Origin: Nitrosomonas sp.
GTDB lineage: Bacteria; Pseudomonadota; Gammaproteobacteria; Burkholderiales; Nitrosomonadaceae
Assembly: GCF_024282095.1 (NCBI RefSeq)
Contig: NZ_JAMWZS010000007.1
Span: 1-64,000 of the forward strand
Direction of reading: 5' to 3'
Length of the DNA stretch: 64,000 nt
Of the stretch, positions 1 through 7,564 are shown piece after piece. Both the position numbers and the translations under genes were made by a program. The stretch's first letter is position 1, and each line of letters opens with the position of its first letter. The notes beneath the pieces are model-generated. The model saw nothing but the letters and a program-made list of their open reading frames with translations. It had not been told where the DNA came from and did not search any database.

Positions 1-1
1 G

Positions 2-835
2 CATCGCCAAGGTATTCAACCTTATGGCTTCCGTGTCGTCGAACCTCATCACGACGGCACCCCACATTGGCACTTACTGTTATTCATGCCAGATAAACAC
101 CGTGAAGCTGTGCGCAGAGTTATGCGCCATTACGCACTTCTTGATAGTGGTGATGAACCAGGTGCGCAAGAACACCGGTTTAAGGCAGTTGCCATTGATC
201 CGGAAAAAGGCACGGCTGCGGGTTACATTGCCAAGTACATCGCCAAAAATATCGACGGCTATGCATTGGATCAAGACTTGTACGGCAATGACTCTGTAAA
301 AGCGGCGGAGCGTATCTCGGCTTGGGCTAATACCTGGGGCATTCGTCAGTTTCAACAAATTGGCGGCCCAAGTGTGACCGTCTGGCGGCAATTAAGAAAA
401 CTGGACAAAACCGACGACCCGGAACTTGAAGCTATCCGCCAATCAGCAACCGCCAGTGATTGGGCGGCGTTCATGTTGGCAATGGGCGAGCCTGAAACCC
501 CGCACCGTTCGCAAGCCATCAAACCTTATTACGAACACAGCCAGCAACTCAATCCAGTAGTTGGTGAAGCGATTTCAATCGTCACTGGACGTTATGGAGA
601 TACTGTTCCATTACGGGTTGCCGGTATCGTCTGGAAAGGAATGAATTTAAGTACCCGCAAGCATGTTTGGATGCTTTTCAAAGTCAACAGCGAGGATGTG
701 ACATTAAGGAGCGAGGCGCAAGCCGAGCGCACGCAATGTCACGCCGGAGCTGTTTCTCTTGGACTTGTATCAATAACTGTACCAACCCCTTTTTATCATC
801 CGGAGGTTATCCATGAGAACCCACCTCAACACTAA
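2..835 (+). CDS. HUH-type replication endonuclease (phage GpA-like), 5' truncated by window
   Basis: Rolling-circle replication initiator: it nicks its origin and becomes covalently joined to DNA through tyrosine. The reading frame is open from base 2, upstream of the first ATG at 86, so the gene starts before the window. It shows the metal-binding HUH motif as PHWHLLLF (about bases 65-88). About 50 codons later is the catalytic tyrosine motif YIAKYIAKNIDGY, with two Tyr separated by three residues. This arrangement fits the bacteriophage replication gene A family. It probably drives replication or transfer of the excised integrative element encoded by the genes downstream. The C-terminal part (from about base 560) has no motif I recognise. 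The next gene starts inside its last codons. Confidence 0.85.
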   Translation, partial: HRQGIQPYGFRVVEPHHDGTPHWHLLLFMPDKHREAVRRVMRHYALLDSGDEPGAQEHRFKAVAIDPEKGTAAGYIAKYIAKNIDGYALDQDLYGNDSVKAAERISAWANTWGIRQFQQIGGPSVTVWRQLRKLDKTDDPELEAIRQSATASDWAAFMLAMGEPETPHRSQAIKPYYEHSQQLNPVVGEAISIVTGRYGDTVPLRVAGIVWKGMNLSTRKHVWMLFKVNSEDVTLRSEAQAERTQCHAGAVSLGLVSITVPTPFYHPEVIHENPPQH

Positions 836-1085
836 AAATGATCCATTAAAAGGCGTTATGAATCCATTTACTTTAGATGAAGCCGTGTCCTTGATCTACC
901 GTTTGGCCGTCCTCAAAAAGGATGCGCTGCAACCCGGAAAGAAATACAGCATCACGCAAATCGGCCATATCTGTGGCGTACTGACAATTAATGATCAGAT
1001 CGAGATCGTCATCAAGTTTCACGGCGAGATGCGGCAATTCACTAAGGAGGAGTTTTATGCGCAGGCGAAGCTTCTCGACGAGTAG
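813..1085 (+). CDS. Small mobile-element protein of unknown function
   Basis: A 90-residue soluble protein, no family recognised. The ATG at 813 is preceded by a strong GGAGGT ribosome site about 6 bases upstream and overlaps the end of the replication gene, which suggests translational coupling; an internal ATG at 858 lacks such a site. The sequence is mixed alpha/beta-like, with a charged C-terminal half ending in AKLLDE. Its place between the replication endonuclease and the xis/int genes suggests an accessory role in element replication or maintenance, but nothing in the sequence proves that. Confidence 0.65.
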   Translation: MRTHLNTKNDPLKGVMNPFTLDEAVSLIYRLAVLKKDALQPGKKYSITQIGHICGVLTINDQIEIVIKFHGEMRQFTKEEFYAQAKLLDE

Positions 1086-1162
1086 GACAAGCATCTTATT
1101 GACTGCCATGACAAGTAGTGTATTATCAGGACATATATTAACTAGCAGGAACACTACTGATC

Positions 1163-1582
1163 ATGGAAACCAATCAGAGAAAACTGTTTGATCTAAATTT
1201 AAGTGAAGAACAAGAGCAAATTCTTTTAAAGAATATCAAAGAATTTAGAGGCGTTGGCACTACGCTCGAAAGCGCATTAGGTGCTTTGATCATGGGGCAA
1301 TACTTCGGCTGGCGCGTTCTTAAAATACTTCATAATCCGCTGACCTATCGCCGATACGAAAATATCCTGGGTATTAAGTTTCAGGATGTTTGCCCGGAGG
1401 CAACGCACTATAGCGAAACAAAGAGTGTGGGTTATGCCATCACGCAAAAACTTGGCAGTTTCTGGGCGGTTGTGATGGGTAAACGCAAAGTAGTGGATAA
1501 GGGTTTGATCGAGGATCAAGCGGAAGTTGAAAAGCATGTAGCCAAGCATATTGCCGGTAATGACGGGGAGGAAAAGAAATGA
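1163..1582 (+). CDS. Mobile-element protein of unknown function
   Basis: A 139-residue protein with an acidic, glutamate-rich N-terminus, a central glycine-containing hydrophobic stretch (GALIMGQYFGW, residues about 40-50) and a charged C-terminal tail rich in Lys, Glu and His. No family recognised. Its stop overlaps the start of the next gene as ATGA, so it belongs to the same transcription unit as the excisionase-like and integrase genes. A role with these genes is plausible but unproven. Confidence 0.6.
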   Translation: METNQRKLFDLNLSEEQEQILLKNIKEFRGVGTTLESALGALIMGQYFGWRVLKILHNPLTYRRYENILGIKFQDVCPEATHYSETKSVGYAITQKLGSFWAVVMGKRKVVDKGLIEDQAEVEKHVAKHIAGNDGEEKK

Positions 1583-1773
1583 ATCACTCCGATCGACAAC
1601 TGGTGACTGTCAAGAAATGTGCGGAACTGACGGGCTTATCTGAAAACGCCATTCGGCAGTATTTGAAAAAGGGGCAATGGAGATTTGGAATACATTGGTT
1701 CAAGTCCGCGAATAAAAAAGTTTTTATAAGCATGTCCGCAGCTAATCTATGGATGCAAGGCAAAGAGGCATAA
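1579..1773 (+). CDS. xis: Excisionase-like small DNA-binding protein
   Basis: A 64-residue protein with a winged-helix/MerR-like helix-turn-helix pattern: VTVKKCAELTGLSENAIRQYLK, then a W-containing wing and a final ISMSAANLWMQGK helix. This is the layout of small Xis proteins that bend DNA at att sites and steer the integrase towards excision. GGAGG lies about 10 bases before its ATG. It overlaps the upstream gene by 4 bases and the integrase gene by 25 bases, as recombination directionality factors often do. The function is inferred from fold pattern and position. Confidence 0.75.
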   Translation: MNHSDRQLVTVKKCAELTGLSENAIRQYLKKGQWRFGIHWFKSANKKVFISMSAANLWMQGKEA

Positions 1774-2834
1774 CGGTTCGTGGCAATAGCATCCAGCTAT
1801 CGTTCACTTTCCAGGGTGTGCGCTGCCGGGAAACTATCCCCATGCCGCCGACCAAAACCGCACTGAAAGAACTAGGCCTTAAGCTGCAAGCCATCAAACA
1901 CGAAATCAGAATCGGCACCTTCGATTATTTCCGGCATTTTCCGTACAGCAAGAAAGCCAAGGAATTCAGGAAAACCCGCCCCGATCTCTACACGATCAAG
2001 GAAGCGCTTGTTAACTGGCTGCGCCGCAACCAAGCCAAGCTGCAAATTAGTACGCTGCAAGACTATAACAGCGCCATCTATCATCATTTGATTCCAACCT
2101 TTGGCGATCTCACCATTGCCGAACTGACCGCCAGCAAAGTTAAGGAATGGTTATCGGAGCTTCCTTGCTCAAACAAACGCAAAGGCAACATCCTGACCCC
2201 GCTGCGTCAAACGTTCGAGGAGCTGTATCACGACGAAATCATCGACAAAAACCCACTGCAAAGGGTTAAGAATCTTCCCAACAAAACTCGTGAACCTGAG
2301 CCGTTCACACAAGATGAAATCGCCAGAATTCTGAACGAACTTACCGGCCAGGCAAAAAACCTGATTCAGTTTGCATTTTATTCAGGTCTTAGAACTTCCG
2401 AATTGATCGCGCTTCGCTGGAAGGATGTCGACTTTGAAAACAACCGAGTATTTGTCAGCAGCGCTTATGTTCGTGGACAAATGAAAGAAACCAAAACCAA
2501 ATCGGGGAAACGAGAAGTCACGCTGCAACCGCAAGCCAAAGAAGCCCTGCTCAATCAGCAAACCTTTACCGGAAAACAGAATGTAACCGTTTTCCACGAT
2601 CAGGACACCAATCAGCCGTGGGCAAACGATCAACCTATCCGCAAAAAAATCTGGATTCCGACATTGGAAATAGCAAATATCAAATACCGCAGCCCCTACC
2701 AAACCCGCCACACCTTCGCATCAATGATGCTATCCAGAGGCGAACACTATATGTGGGTTGCCCAGCAAATGGGACATAAGGATTGGGGAATGATCATCAA
2801 GGTTTATGGACGGTGGATTCCGCAATCGAAATAG
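1749..2834 (+). CDS. int: Tyrosine recombinase (integrase)
   Basis: A 361-residue site-specific recombinase that integrates and excises the element. Residues 8-60 form an arm-type DNA-binding domain, residues 83-170 the SAM-like core-binding domain, and 185-360 the catalytic domain. Catalytic residues visible are Arg215 (SGLRTSELIALRW), a Lys near 248-251, Arg320 in YQTRHTFA (Tyr replaces the first His of the usual HxxR), His343 (QMGHKD) and the nucleophile Tyr353 (VYGRW). Length and order are complete. The ATG at 1749 lies inside xis and has no clear ribosome site, so translation is probably coupled. Confidence 0.93.
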   Translation: MDARQRGITVRGNSIQLSFTFQGVRCRETIPMPPTKTALKELGLKLQAIKHEIRIGTFDYFRHFPYSKKAKEFRKTRPDLYTIKEALVNWLRRNQAKLQISTLQDYNSAIYHHLIPTFGDLTIAELTASKVKEWLSELPCSNKRKGNILTPLRQTFEELYHDEIIDKNPLQRVKNLPNKTREPEPFTQDEIARILNELTGQAKNLIQFAFYSGLRTSELIALRWKDVDFENNRVFVSSAYVRGQMKETKTKSGKREVTLQPQAKEALLNQQTFTGKQNVTVFHDQDTNQPWANDQPIRKKIWIPTLEIANIKYRSPYQTRHTFASMMLSRGEHYMWVAQQMGHKDWGMIIKVYGRWIPQSK

Positions 2835-2841
2835 TTGTCAA

Positions 2842-2858
2842 AGTCCCATTATGGGACT
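2842..2858. promoter_or_regulatory. Palindromic operator of the HigBA-like pair
   Basis: A perfect inverted repeat of AGTCCCA and TGGGACT separated by 3 bases lies between the integrase stop and the toxin ATG at 2872. Type II toxin-antitoxin operons are usually autorepressed through such a site by the antitoxin or the complex. The position fits this; the regulation is inferred. Confidence 0.6.
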
Positions 2859-2871
2859 ATTATTCTGTTCC

Positions 2872-3174
2872 ATGAGAATTATTGCTCTGTCGACCTTGAA
2901 AGCATTTTGGGAAAATGATCCGTCTTACAATGATGCAATTCAACCAACACTTGCTTGGTACAGACACGCACTAAAAGCGAACTGGACAACGCCTGCGGAA
3001 GTAAAAGCGGATTTCAAAAGTACCAGTATTCTCAAAGACGGCAGAGTCGTATTCAATATTGCCGGTAATAAATACCGGCTAGTGGTATGGATTAACTACG
3101 CTTACAGCATTGTTTATATCCGTTTCATAGGCACCCATGCCCTATATGACCAGATCGATGCGCAAACGATTTAG
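2872..3174 (+). CDS. higB: HigB-type mRNA interferase toxin
   Basis: A 100-residue RelE/HigB-superfamily toxin expected to cleave mRNA on the ribosome. It begins MRIIALSTLKAFWE and has the family's mid-region DFKSTSILKDGRVVFNIAGNKYRLV and the C-terminal IRFIGTHALYDQIDA, where the His/Tyr region near the active site is found. The ATG at 2872 was chosen because the family signature starts there and the palindrome lies just upstream; an upstream in-frame ATG at 2806 would begin inside the integrase gene. The antitoxin gene follows 16 bases after its stop, in the toxin-first order typical of higBA. Confidence 0.88.
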   Translation: MRIIALSTLKAFWENDPSYNDAIQPTLAWYRHALKANWTTPAEVKADFKSTSILKDGRVVFNIAGNKYRLVVWINYAYSIVYIRFIGTHALYDQIDAQTI

Positions 3175-3190
3175 TACCAGGAACAACATA

Positions 3191-3565
3191 ATGGACATCA
3201 AACCAATCAAAACTGACACCGATTACCGCGCAGCATTAAAGGAAGTTGAAACACTAATGATGACTAAATCCAACACGCTGGAAGGTGAAAAACTGGATGT
3301 TCTGGTGACGTTGATTGAAGCTTACGAGCATAAACACTTTCCTCTCGACTTACCCGATCCTGTTGAAGCCATTAAATTTGAAATGGAACAGAAAGGCCTA
3401 ACCGTAAAAGACCTGGAGCCGATGATTGGAAAAAGTAACCGAGTGTATGAGGTTTTAAACCGCAAACGCTCCCTGACACTTAAAATGATTTGGAAACTAC
3501 ATCAAGAGCTAGGTATTCCTGCAGAGTCTCTGATAAAACAACCCATACAAACGCATATCAATTAA
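3191..3565 (+). CDS. higA: HigA-type antitoxin, HTH domain
   Basis: A 124-residue antitoxin that should bind and neutralise the upstream HigB and repress the operon. The N-terminal half (IKTDTDYRAALKEVETLM...EGEKLDVLVTLIEAYE) is the toxin-binding part of the YgjM/HigA2 type. The C-terminal half (residues about 60-118) is an XRE-like helix-turn-helix: FEMEQKGLTVKDLEPMIG...VYEVLNRKRSLTLKMIWKLHQELGIPAESLI. The start at 3191 gives the usual MDIKPIKTD beginning. The pair probably stabilises the integrated element. Confidence 0.88.
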   Translation: MDIKPIKTDTDYRAALKEVETLMMTKSNTLEGEKLDVLVTLIEAYEHKHFPLDLPDPVEAIKFEMEQKGLTVKDLEPMIGKSNRVYEVLNRKRSLTLKMIWKLHQELGIPAESLIKQPIQTHIN

Positions 3566-3679
3566 GAAGCTACCCATAAATTCTGCATGAACTGAGAAAA
3601 CAATATTATAGTCACTCCGCAACTTTAATCGAAGAATTTTTAGCGTTACATTTATATCGACAGCCAATTAAGGAATGTT

Positions 3680-4384
3680 ATGAATATCAAGGAATACCTC
3701 ACCAAGCTAGAAAAGGAAACTCACGAGATATTCATAAAATCGCTAAAGTGTCAAAGTAAACTTGGTAAAGTCCATCACTTATCCTCATGTATATATGAGT
3801 TCACAGATCACATTTATGATCAATCAGAAAAAAACATTCTAATCACTGTCAGCTCTCAATTAGAATCTGCGACGCTAAATGCAACAATGGGAATGTACAG
3901 ACAGGCATTTTCCTCACTTCGTCTAGCTTTTGAAATGGGATTAGGTGCAGCTCATTTTTCTGTTCATAAACTCGATCTCATAGAATGGCTTAATGGTCGT
4001 GCTGACATAAAATGGTCTGAATTGATTAATGAAGATAATGGAGTTCTATCATCACGATTTACAAATGCTTTTTTCAAAGAGTTATCTTCAGAAGCAGCAG
4101 AATATAGGGGAAAGGCTATTTCAACATATCGGAATCTTTCTGAATTTGTCCATGGTAATAATGAAACATGGGAAAAAAGTGGTCTACAACTTAGTTACAA
4201 TAAAAAACTTTTAGAAACATATTTCGAAACATTTTCAGATACTGTGGAAATAATACTTTTTGTTCTTACTTGTAGATATGCTAAGTCCCTATCTAAGGAA
4301 TCTTTAGAATCTCTTCAATGCATCCCTGAGGAATTTGTACACATATTACATATTCGAGAAATATTTGGCGGACCTAAGGTGTAA
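3680..4384 (+). CDS. Helical protein with HEPN-like Rx6H signature, partner of ATPase
   Basis: A 234-residue, almost wholly alpha-helical protein; I do not recognise a named family with certainty. Two conserved-looking patches stand out: MYRQAFSSLRLAFEMGLG (residues 72-89) and YRNLSEFVHGN (150-160). The second holds R151 and H158 spaced as Rx6H, within the Rx4-6H catalytic pattern of HEPN ribonucleases; the pairing of an R..E helix with Y..LS..H resembles DUF5677-type HEPN-like proteins. The gene is visibly more AT-rich than the integrase and the host genes. A ribosome site (AAGGAATGTT) precedes the ATG. Its stop lies 2 bases before the ATPase start, so the two are co-translated. The RNase role is inference. 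Confidence 0.75.
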   Translation: MNIKEYLTKLEKETHEIFIKSLKCQSKLGKVHHLSSCIYEFTDHIYDQSEKNILITVSSQLESATLNATMGMYRQAFSSLRLAFEMGLGAAHFSVHKLDLIEWLNGRADIKWSELINEDNGVLSSRFTNAFFKELSSEAAEYRGKAISTYRNLSEFVHGNNETWEKSGLQLSYNKKLLETYFETFSDTVEIILFVLTCRYAKSLSKESLESLQCIPEEFVHILHIREIFGGPKV

Positions 4385-4386
4385 TA

Positions 4387-6000
4387 ATGAGCGAATTCTA
4401 CCTGCGCACTGAAAGTATCAAACAAACTGAAATTTTAAATTTATCTGTAGTAAATTCATCAGACATAAACATAATTAAAGCACTAAAATCGCCAGAACCC
4501 TGTTTGTTAGAAGGTTCACGGGGTACTGGCAAATCATTCTTAATGAAAGTTTCTGAATTAGAAATTGAATCAGAAAGTGAATCTTCAGTAGCTGTTTTTG
4601 TATCTTTCAACAAAAGCTCATTAATAAATACAAACGATCATCTTCAGTTTTATCATTGGATGTTAGCTAAGACACTAAAATCGTTAGTAAATAAACTACG
4701 CAAAAAAGGAATTGTAGTTTCAAGTACAACAGCTAATCTTCTTAGTAATGATGTAAATAATAATGAATTTGAGATTGAAAAAGACCTAAAAAATATCGTT
4801 AAGATCTTTGAAGAATCTTACAAGGGCAATATTTCTTTAGATATTTCATCATTGCCTGATATTGAAGATGTTAAGGAAGCTATAGAGAGTATTTGTGAAG
4901 AAAACTCCTTGGATAGAATTTATTTTTTCTTTGATGAGGCCGCTCATGTATTTAGACCTGAACAGCAAAGACAATTCTTTAATCTATTCAAAGACCTTCG
5001 ATCTCCATACATTACATGTAATGCAGCCATTTATCCTGGAGTTACCTATTTTGGCGATTCGTTTGAACTAACCCACGACTGCATATACAAAAAACTGGAG
5101 CGAAATATTAAAGACTCAGATTATCTTCAATATTTCAAGGACATTGTTTGCAAACAGGCAGATAAAAAACAAATAGATGAGATTGATAGGCAAAGAGAGC
5201 TTTTTAATACACTAGCTTTCGCCTCAGGTGGAAATCCCAGAATGTTGCTTAAAACAATTCAAGATCTAGATAAATTCAGTGTTTCAGACGTAAATAAGCT
5301 GATAAAGTCATTCTATAGGGAACAAGTATGGGCCGAGCATACTGAGCTAGGTGAAAAATATAAGGGCCATAAAAACATAATCGACTGGGGAAGAGATTTC
5401 TTAGAAAACTCAGTCATTCCAGCTATCGAAAATTATAATAATTCTCGTAAAGTAAAGGGAGTTGATGAAGCAACCATATATTTCTGGATACACAAAGATG
5501 CACCTCAAGTTGTTAAAGAAGCACTGAGGCTTCTTACTTATACAGGCATTATTAGAGAAATTGATAAATCTGTAAGAGCAACGAGGGCCGAGCTAGGTAC
5601 ACGCTATGAGGTTAAATACGGTTGCATAATTTCTTTAGAGAGCAATCCTCATGGCGAATCTAAAGACTTTTTTAAATCTTTGTCACTCAAAAAGTTCCCG
5701 GAGTTTGGGAAAAATCATAGTGCTTACACGAAAGCAGCAGAAATAATTGTAATTGATTACAATGATATACAGTATGAGAAATCATTGAAAAACATGTTAG
5801 AGAAATCAATAGACGTGCTAAGCCTCTTAACCCCATGGCAAAAAAGCAAATTAAAAAGTGCCGGCATTAATACTATAGAACAATTACATTCGAATACTGA
5901 AGAAAGCTTAATTGAGAATATATATAATGTTGGGCCAGCTCGTGCTCGGTTAATGAAAAATGCTGCAACCGCTGAGCTACTAGAATATCTTTCTGGGTAA
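4387..6000 (+). CDS. ORC/CDC6-like AAA ATPase with C-terminal helix-hairpin-helix
   Basis: A 537-residue ATPase. Walker A is GSRGTGKS (residues 43-50), Walker B is IYFFFDEA (178-185), and GGNPRML (281-287) resembles the sensor-2 region of STAND/ORC1-type ATPases. Residues 330-440 look like a winged-helix region (ATIYFWIHKDAPQVVKEALRLL). Residues 478-530 form a helix-hairpin-helix pair (LKSAGINTIEQL...IYNVGPARARLM), a nonspecific DNA-binding fold. It is AT-rich like its upstream partner. Such ATPases next to HEPN-like effectors are typical of defence modules, where the ATPase acts as sensor or switch. No nuclease or protease domain of its own is visible. Function is inferred from architecture and position beside an att site. 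Confidence 0.82.
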   Translation: MSEFYLRTESIKQTEILNLSVVNSSDINIIKALKSPEPCLLEGSRGTGKSFLMKVSELEIESESESSVAVFVSFNKSSLINTNDHLQFYHWMLAKTLKSLVNKLRKKGIVVSSTTANLLSNDVNNNEFEIEKDLKNIVKIFEESYKGNISLDISSLPDIEDVKEAIESICEENSLDRIYFFFDEAAHVFRPEQQRQFFNLFKDLRSPYITCNAAIYPGVTYFGDSFELTHDCIYKKLERNIKDSDYLQYFKDIVCKQADKKQIDEIDRQRELFNTLAFASGGNPRMLLKTIQDLDKFSVSDVNKLIKSFYREQVWAEHTELGEKYKGHKNIIDWGRDFLENSVIPAIENYNNSRKVKGVDEATIYFWIHKDAPQVVKEALRLLTYTGIIREIDKSVRATRAELGTRYEVKYGCIISLESNPHGESKDFFKSLSLKKFPEFGKNHSAYTKAAEIIVIDYNDIQYEKSLKNMLEKSIDVLSLLTPWQKSKLKSAGINTIEQLHSNTEESLIENIYNVGPARARLMKNAATAELLEYLSG

Positions 6001-6094
6001 TCATGAAACCCTTAAAATCCTTAGAAATACTCCAGAATGACACAAAAATAGCAGAGGTAAGCAATAAATGACTGATATACCAGAAATAGACCAA

Positions 6095-6115
6095 GGTTCG
6101 ATTCCCGTCGCCTCC
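6095..6115 (+). other. Probable att site: 3' end of tmRNA (ssrA) or tRNA
   Basis: GGTTCGATTCC followed by CGT and CGCCTCC matches a T-psi-C loop plus the 3' acceptor strand of an RNA whose 5' acceptor would read GGAGGCG. The left side of the T stem (ACCAA) does not pair, so only the 3' part is present, as expected when an element has inserted into the gene. The ending CGCCTCC resembles betaproteobacterial tmRNA more than common tRNAs, from memory of those sequences. A tRNA target cannot be excluded. Confidence 0.6.
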
Positions 6116-6126
6116 CAGTAACATCC

Positions 6127-6149
6127 AACACCGTCCAAAAGACGGTGTT
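6127..6149 (+). terminator. Intrinsic terminator after the att RNA fragment
   Basis: A 9-bp perfect stem AACACCGTC/GACGGTGTT with loop CAAAA, followed by TTCATTTG. It lies 12 bases after the RNA 3'-end fragment and was probably the native terminator of the target tmRNA/tRNA gene. Confidence 0.75.
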
Positions 6150-6236
6150 TTCATTTGTATTATCACATATTAATTATCCGTTAAAATTTTTTATGATCCG
6201 ATAAAATCCGCGCATAATCGGAGTATCGGTGGAAGG

Positions 6237-6534
6237 TTGACAGATAAGGCTTGCAAGGCATTCGTGGCTCAAAAAGCGTATGGCAAAGAAGCTTTCAGAC
6301 GGCGGAGGGCTGTACCTCTTTATTACACCTGCTGGCGGAGCGCTTTGGCGCATTAAATACCGCATTGATGGTAAGGAAAAAACTTACTCGATTGACAGTT
6401 ACCCTGCCGTTTCCTTGGCGGCGGCACGTGTTGATCTGGCAGAAGTTAGCTCTTATGGTCATCTTCGACTGATGCAGGAGTGCATAAACGCTCTGCCAGC
6501 TAAAGCACATTCGTCATTTTGTGACGATTGGTAA
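6237..6534 (+). pseudogene. Remnant of a P4-type integrase (N-terminal part, frameshifted)
   Basis: The frame from 6237 reads LTDKACKAFVAQKAYGK, then the match continues one frame over, from 6280, as KKLSDGGGLYLFITPAGGALWR followed by YRIDGKEKTYSIDSYPAVSLAAARV. Together these are the DUF4102 N-terminal domain of P4-family integrases, broken by a one-base frameshift near 6285. After about 6440 the resemblance ends and the frame stops at 6534, so the core and catalytic domains are gone. The normal ATG is also missing. It lies just after the att fragment and terminator, where a P4-type integrase sits, so it marks an earlier island at the same target site. Confidence 0.75.
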
Positions 6535-6539
6535 GAAGA

Positions 6540-7095
6540 GCCATTAGTTGCGCAGCCGGTCAGGCCCCAAATAATCAATGATACGATCACAAAAATTTTC
6601 ACAAGTTTTTTTCATCACATTAAGATTGAAGCTCTATATGCATTTCAGAAAATAATCAGTCACTGTCTCACGAGATGGCACACTTTAAGAGTGTATTTGG
6701 GTGTACATGATTGTAATAACTTCAACCAGAGTGACATGTAAGCATCCTAGCTTAGTCAATACAATAATGTATATTGGGGAAACCTTTGTTTTTTAATCAG
6801 TAAAACCATTAGCTGCAACTGCTCTTGATTCATCACAGTTTTTAACTATCTTGATGGCTTTTAATAACAAATTGACAAAATCGATCCTAGTTCACAGCAG
6901 CACCAGCGCTTTTTTCAACCCGACCTCCCACTATAAGAAATAGAAAGACAGTTCACTTGGCAGTGCGGCAATAAACTGGATTCTTCATAGATCTTTCCTG
7001 TCGAATTTCTTTTGCTTAAGCCAGCTATGCTGTAATGAGCGTTGCGGCTATATGCAAAAGTATTCGCCAAGAAATTGCCATTAGCTATACGGGGT
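6540..7095. other. Non-coding stretch
   Basis: About 550 bases with stops in all frames and no gene I can support. It lies between the integrase remnant and the RidA gene and looks like decayed island DNA. I see no RNA gene or clear repeat in it. Confidence 0.5.
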
Positions 7096-7099
7096 GGAC

Positions 7100-7564
7100 T
7101 CAAGGACTAACTTCAAAAGTGACTTCTATTTCAACAGGCGTGTTAAGCGGCACGCTCAAAACACCAACCACCGAACGAACGGATAGTCTTTCCGCACCAA
7201 AGACATCACGGAAAAGCTCAGAAGCTCCATCTGCCACTTTCGGGTGGTCGATAAAATCATTCGAGACCGCCAAAAAGAAGCTGGTGCGGACGATACGTTT
7301 TACTCTATCGAGTGAACCTAAATGCTTACGAACGACGGCAAGCGCGTTTAGTGCTGCCATACGCGCAGCTTCTCGCCCTTCTTCTGCATTCAGCTCGTTG
7401 CCGAGCTTCCCGATAAATTGCGGCTCACGCCCTTTAATCGGAAGCATGCCGGTGAGGAAAAGCAGATTGTCGGCCTGCACCGCCATTTCGTAAGCTCCGA
7501 GCGGCATCGGCATCGACGGCAGCGTGATGCCGAGAGTCTTGAGTTTCTGTTCCGCGTTTACCAT
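7100..7564 (-). CDS. RidA (YjgF/YER057c/UK114) family protein
   Basis: A 154-residue RidA-like enamine/imine deaminase. Family patterns visible are LFLTGMLPIKG (residues about 34-44), QFIGKLGNELNAEEGREAARMAALNALAVV, and near the C-terminus RSVVGVLSVPLNTPVEIEVTFEV, which holds the Arg and Glu that bind the substrate carboxylate and water in RidA. It overlaps the upstream SDR gene by 7 bases (ATGGTAA), so the two are co-translated. The N-terminal NAEQKLKTLGITLPSMPMPLGAY is the longer form seen in the YjgF-like subgroup. The pair probably processes a small metabolite whose sensor is the divergent LysR regulator. Confidence 0.9.
   Translation of the reverse strand: MVNAEQKLKTLGITLPSMPMPLGAYEMAVQADNLLFLTGMLPIKGREPQFIGKLGNELNAEEGREAARMAALNALAVVRKHLGSLDRVKRIVRTSFFLAVSNDFIDHPKVADGASELFRDVFGAERLSVRSVVGVLSVPLNTPVEIEVTFEVSP

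Larger units (their letters stand above)
1..6115. mobile_element. Integrative element, integrase-side part
   Basis: The window opens inside an element that carries an HUH replication endonuclease, an excisionase-like gene, a tyrosine integrase, a HigBA-like toxin-antitoxin pair and a two-gene HEPN-like/ATPase module. It ends at a sequence matching the 3' end of a tmRNA or tRNA (6095-6115). The order replication, xis, int, cargo, att is that of small phage-satellite-like or plasmid-like integrative elements. The left boundary lies outside the window. The right boundary is inferred from the RNA 3'-end fragment and not from a seen direct repeat, because the other att site is not visible. Confidence 0.7.

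Noticed and set aside
4029-4214. 61-codon frame inside the HEPN-like gene
   Set aside because: Shadow frame in AT-rich DNA; the main frame is much longer and coupled to the ATPase gene.
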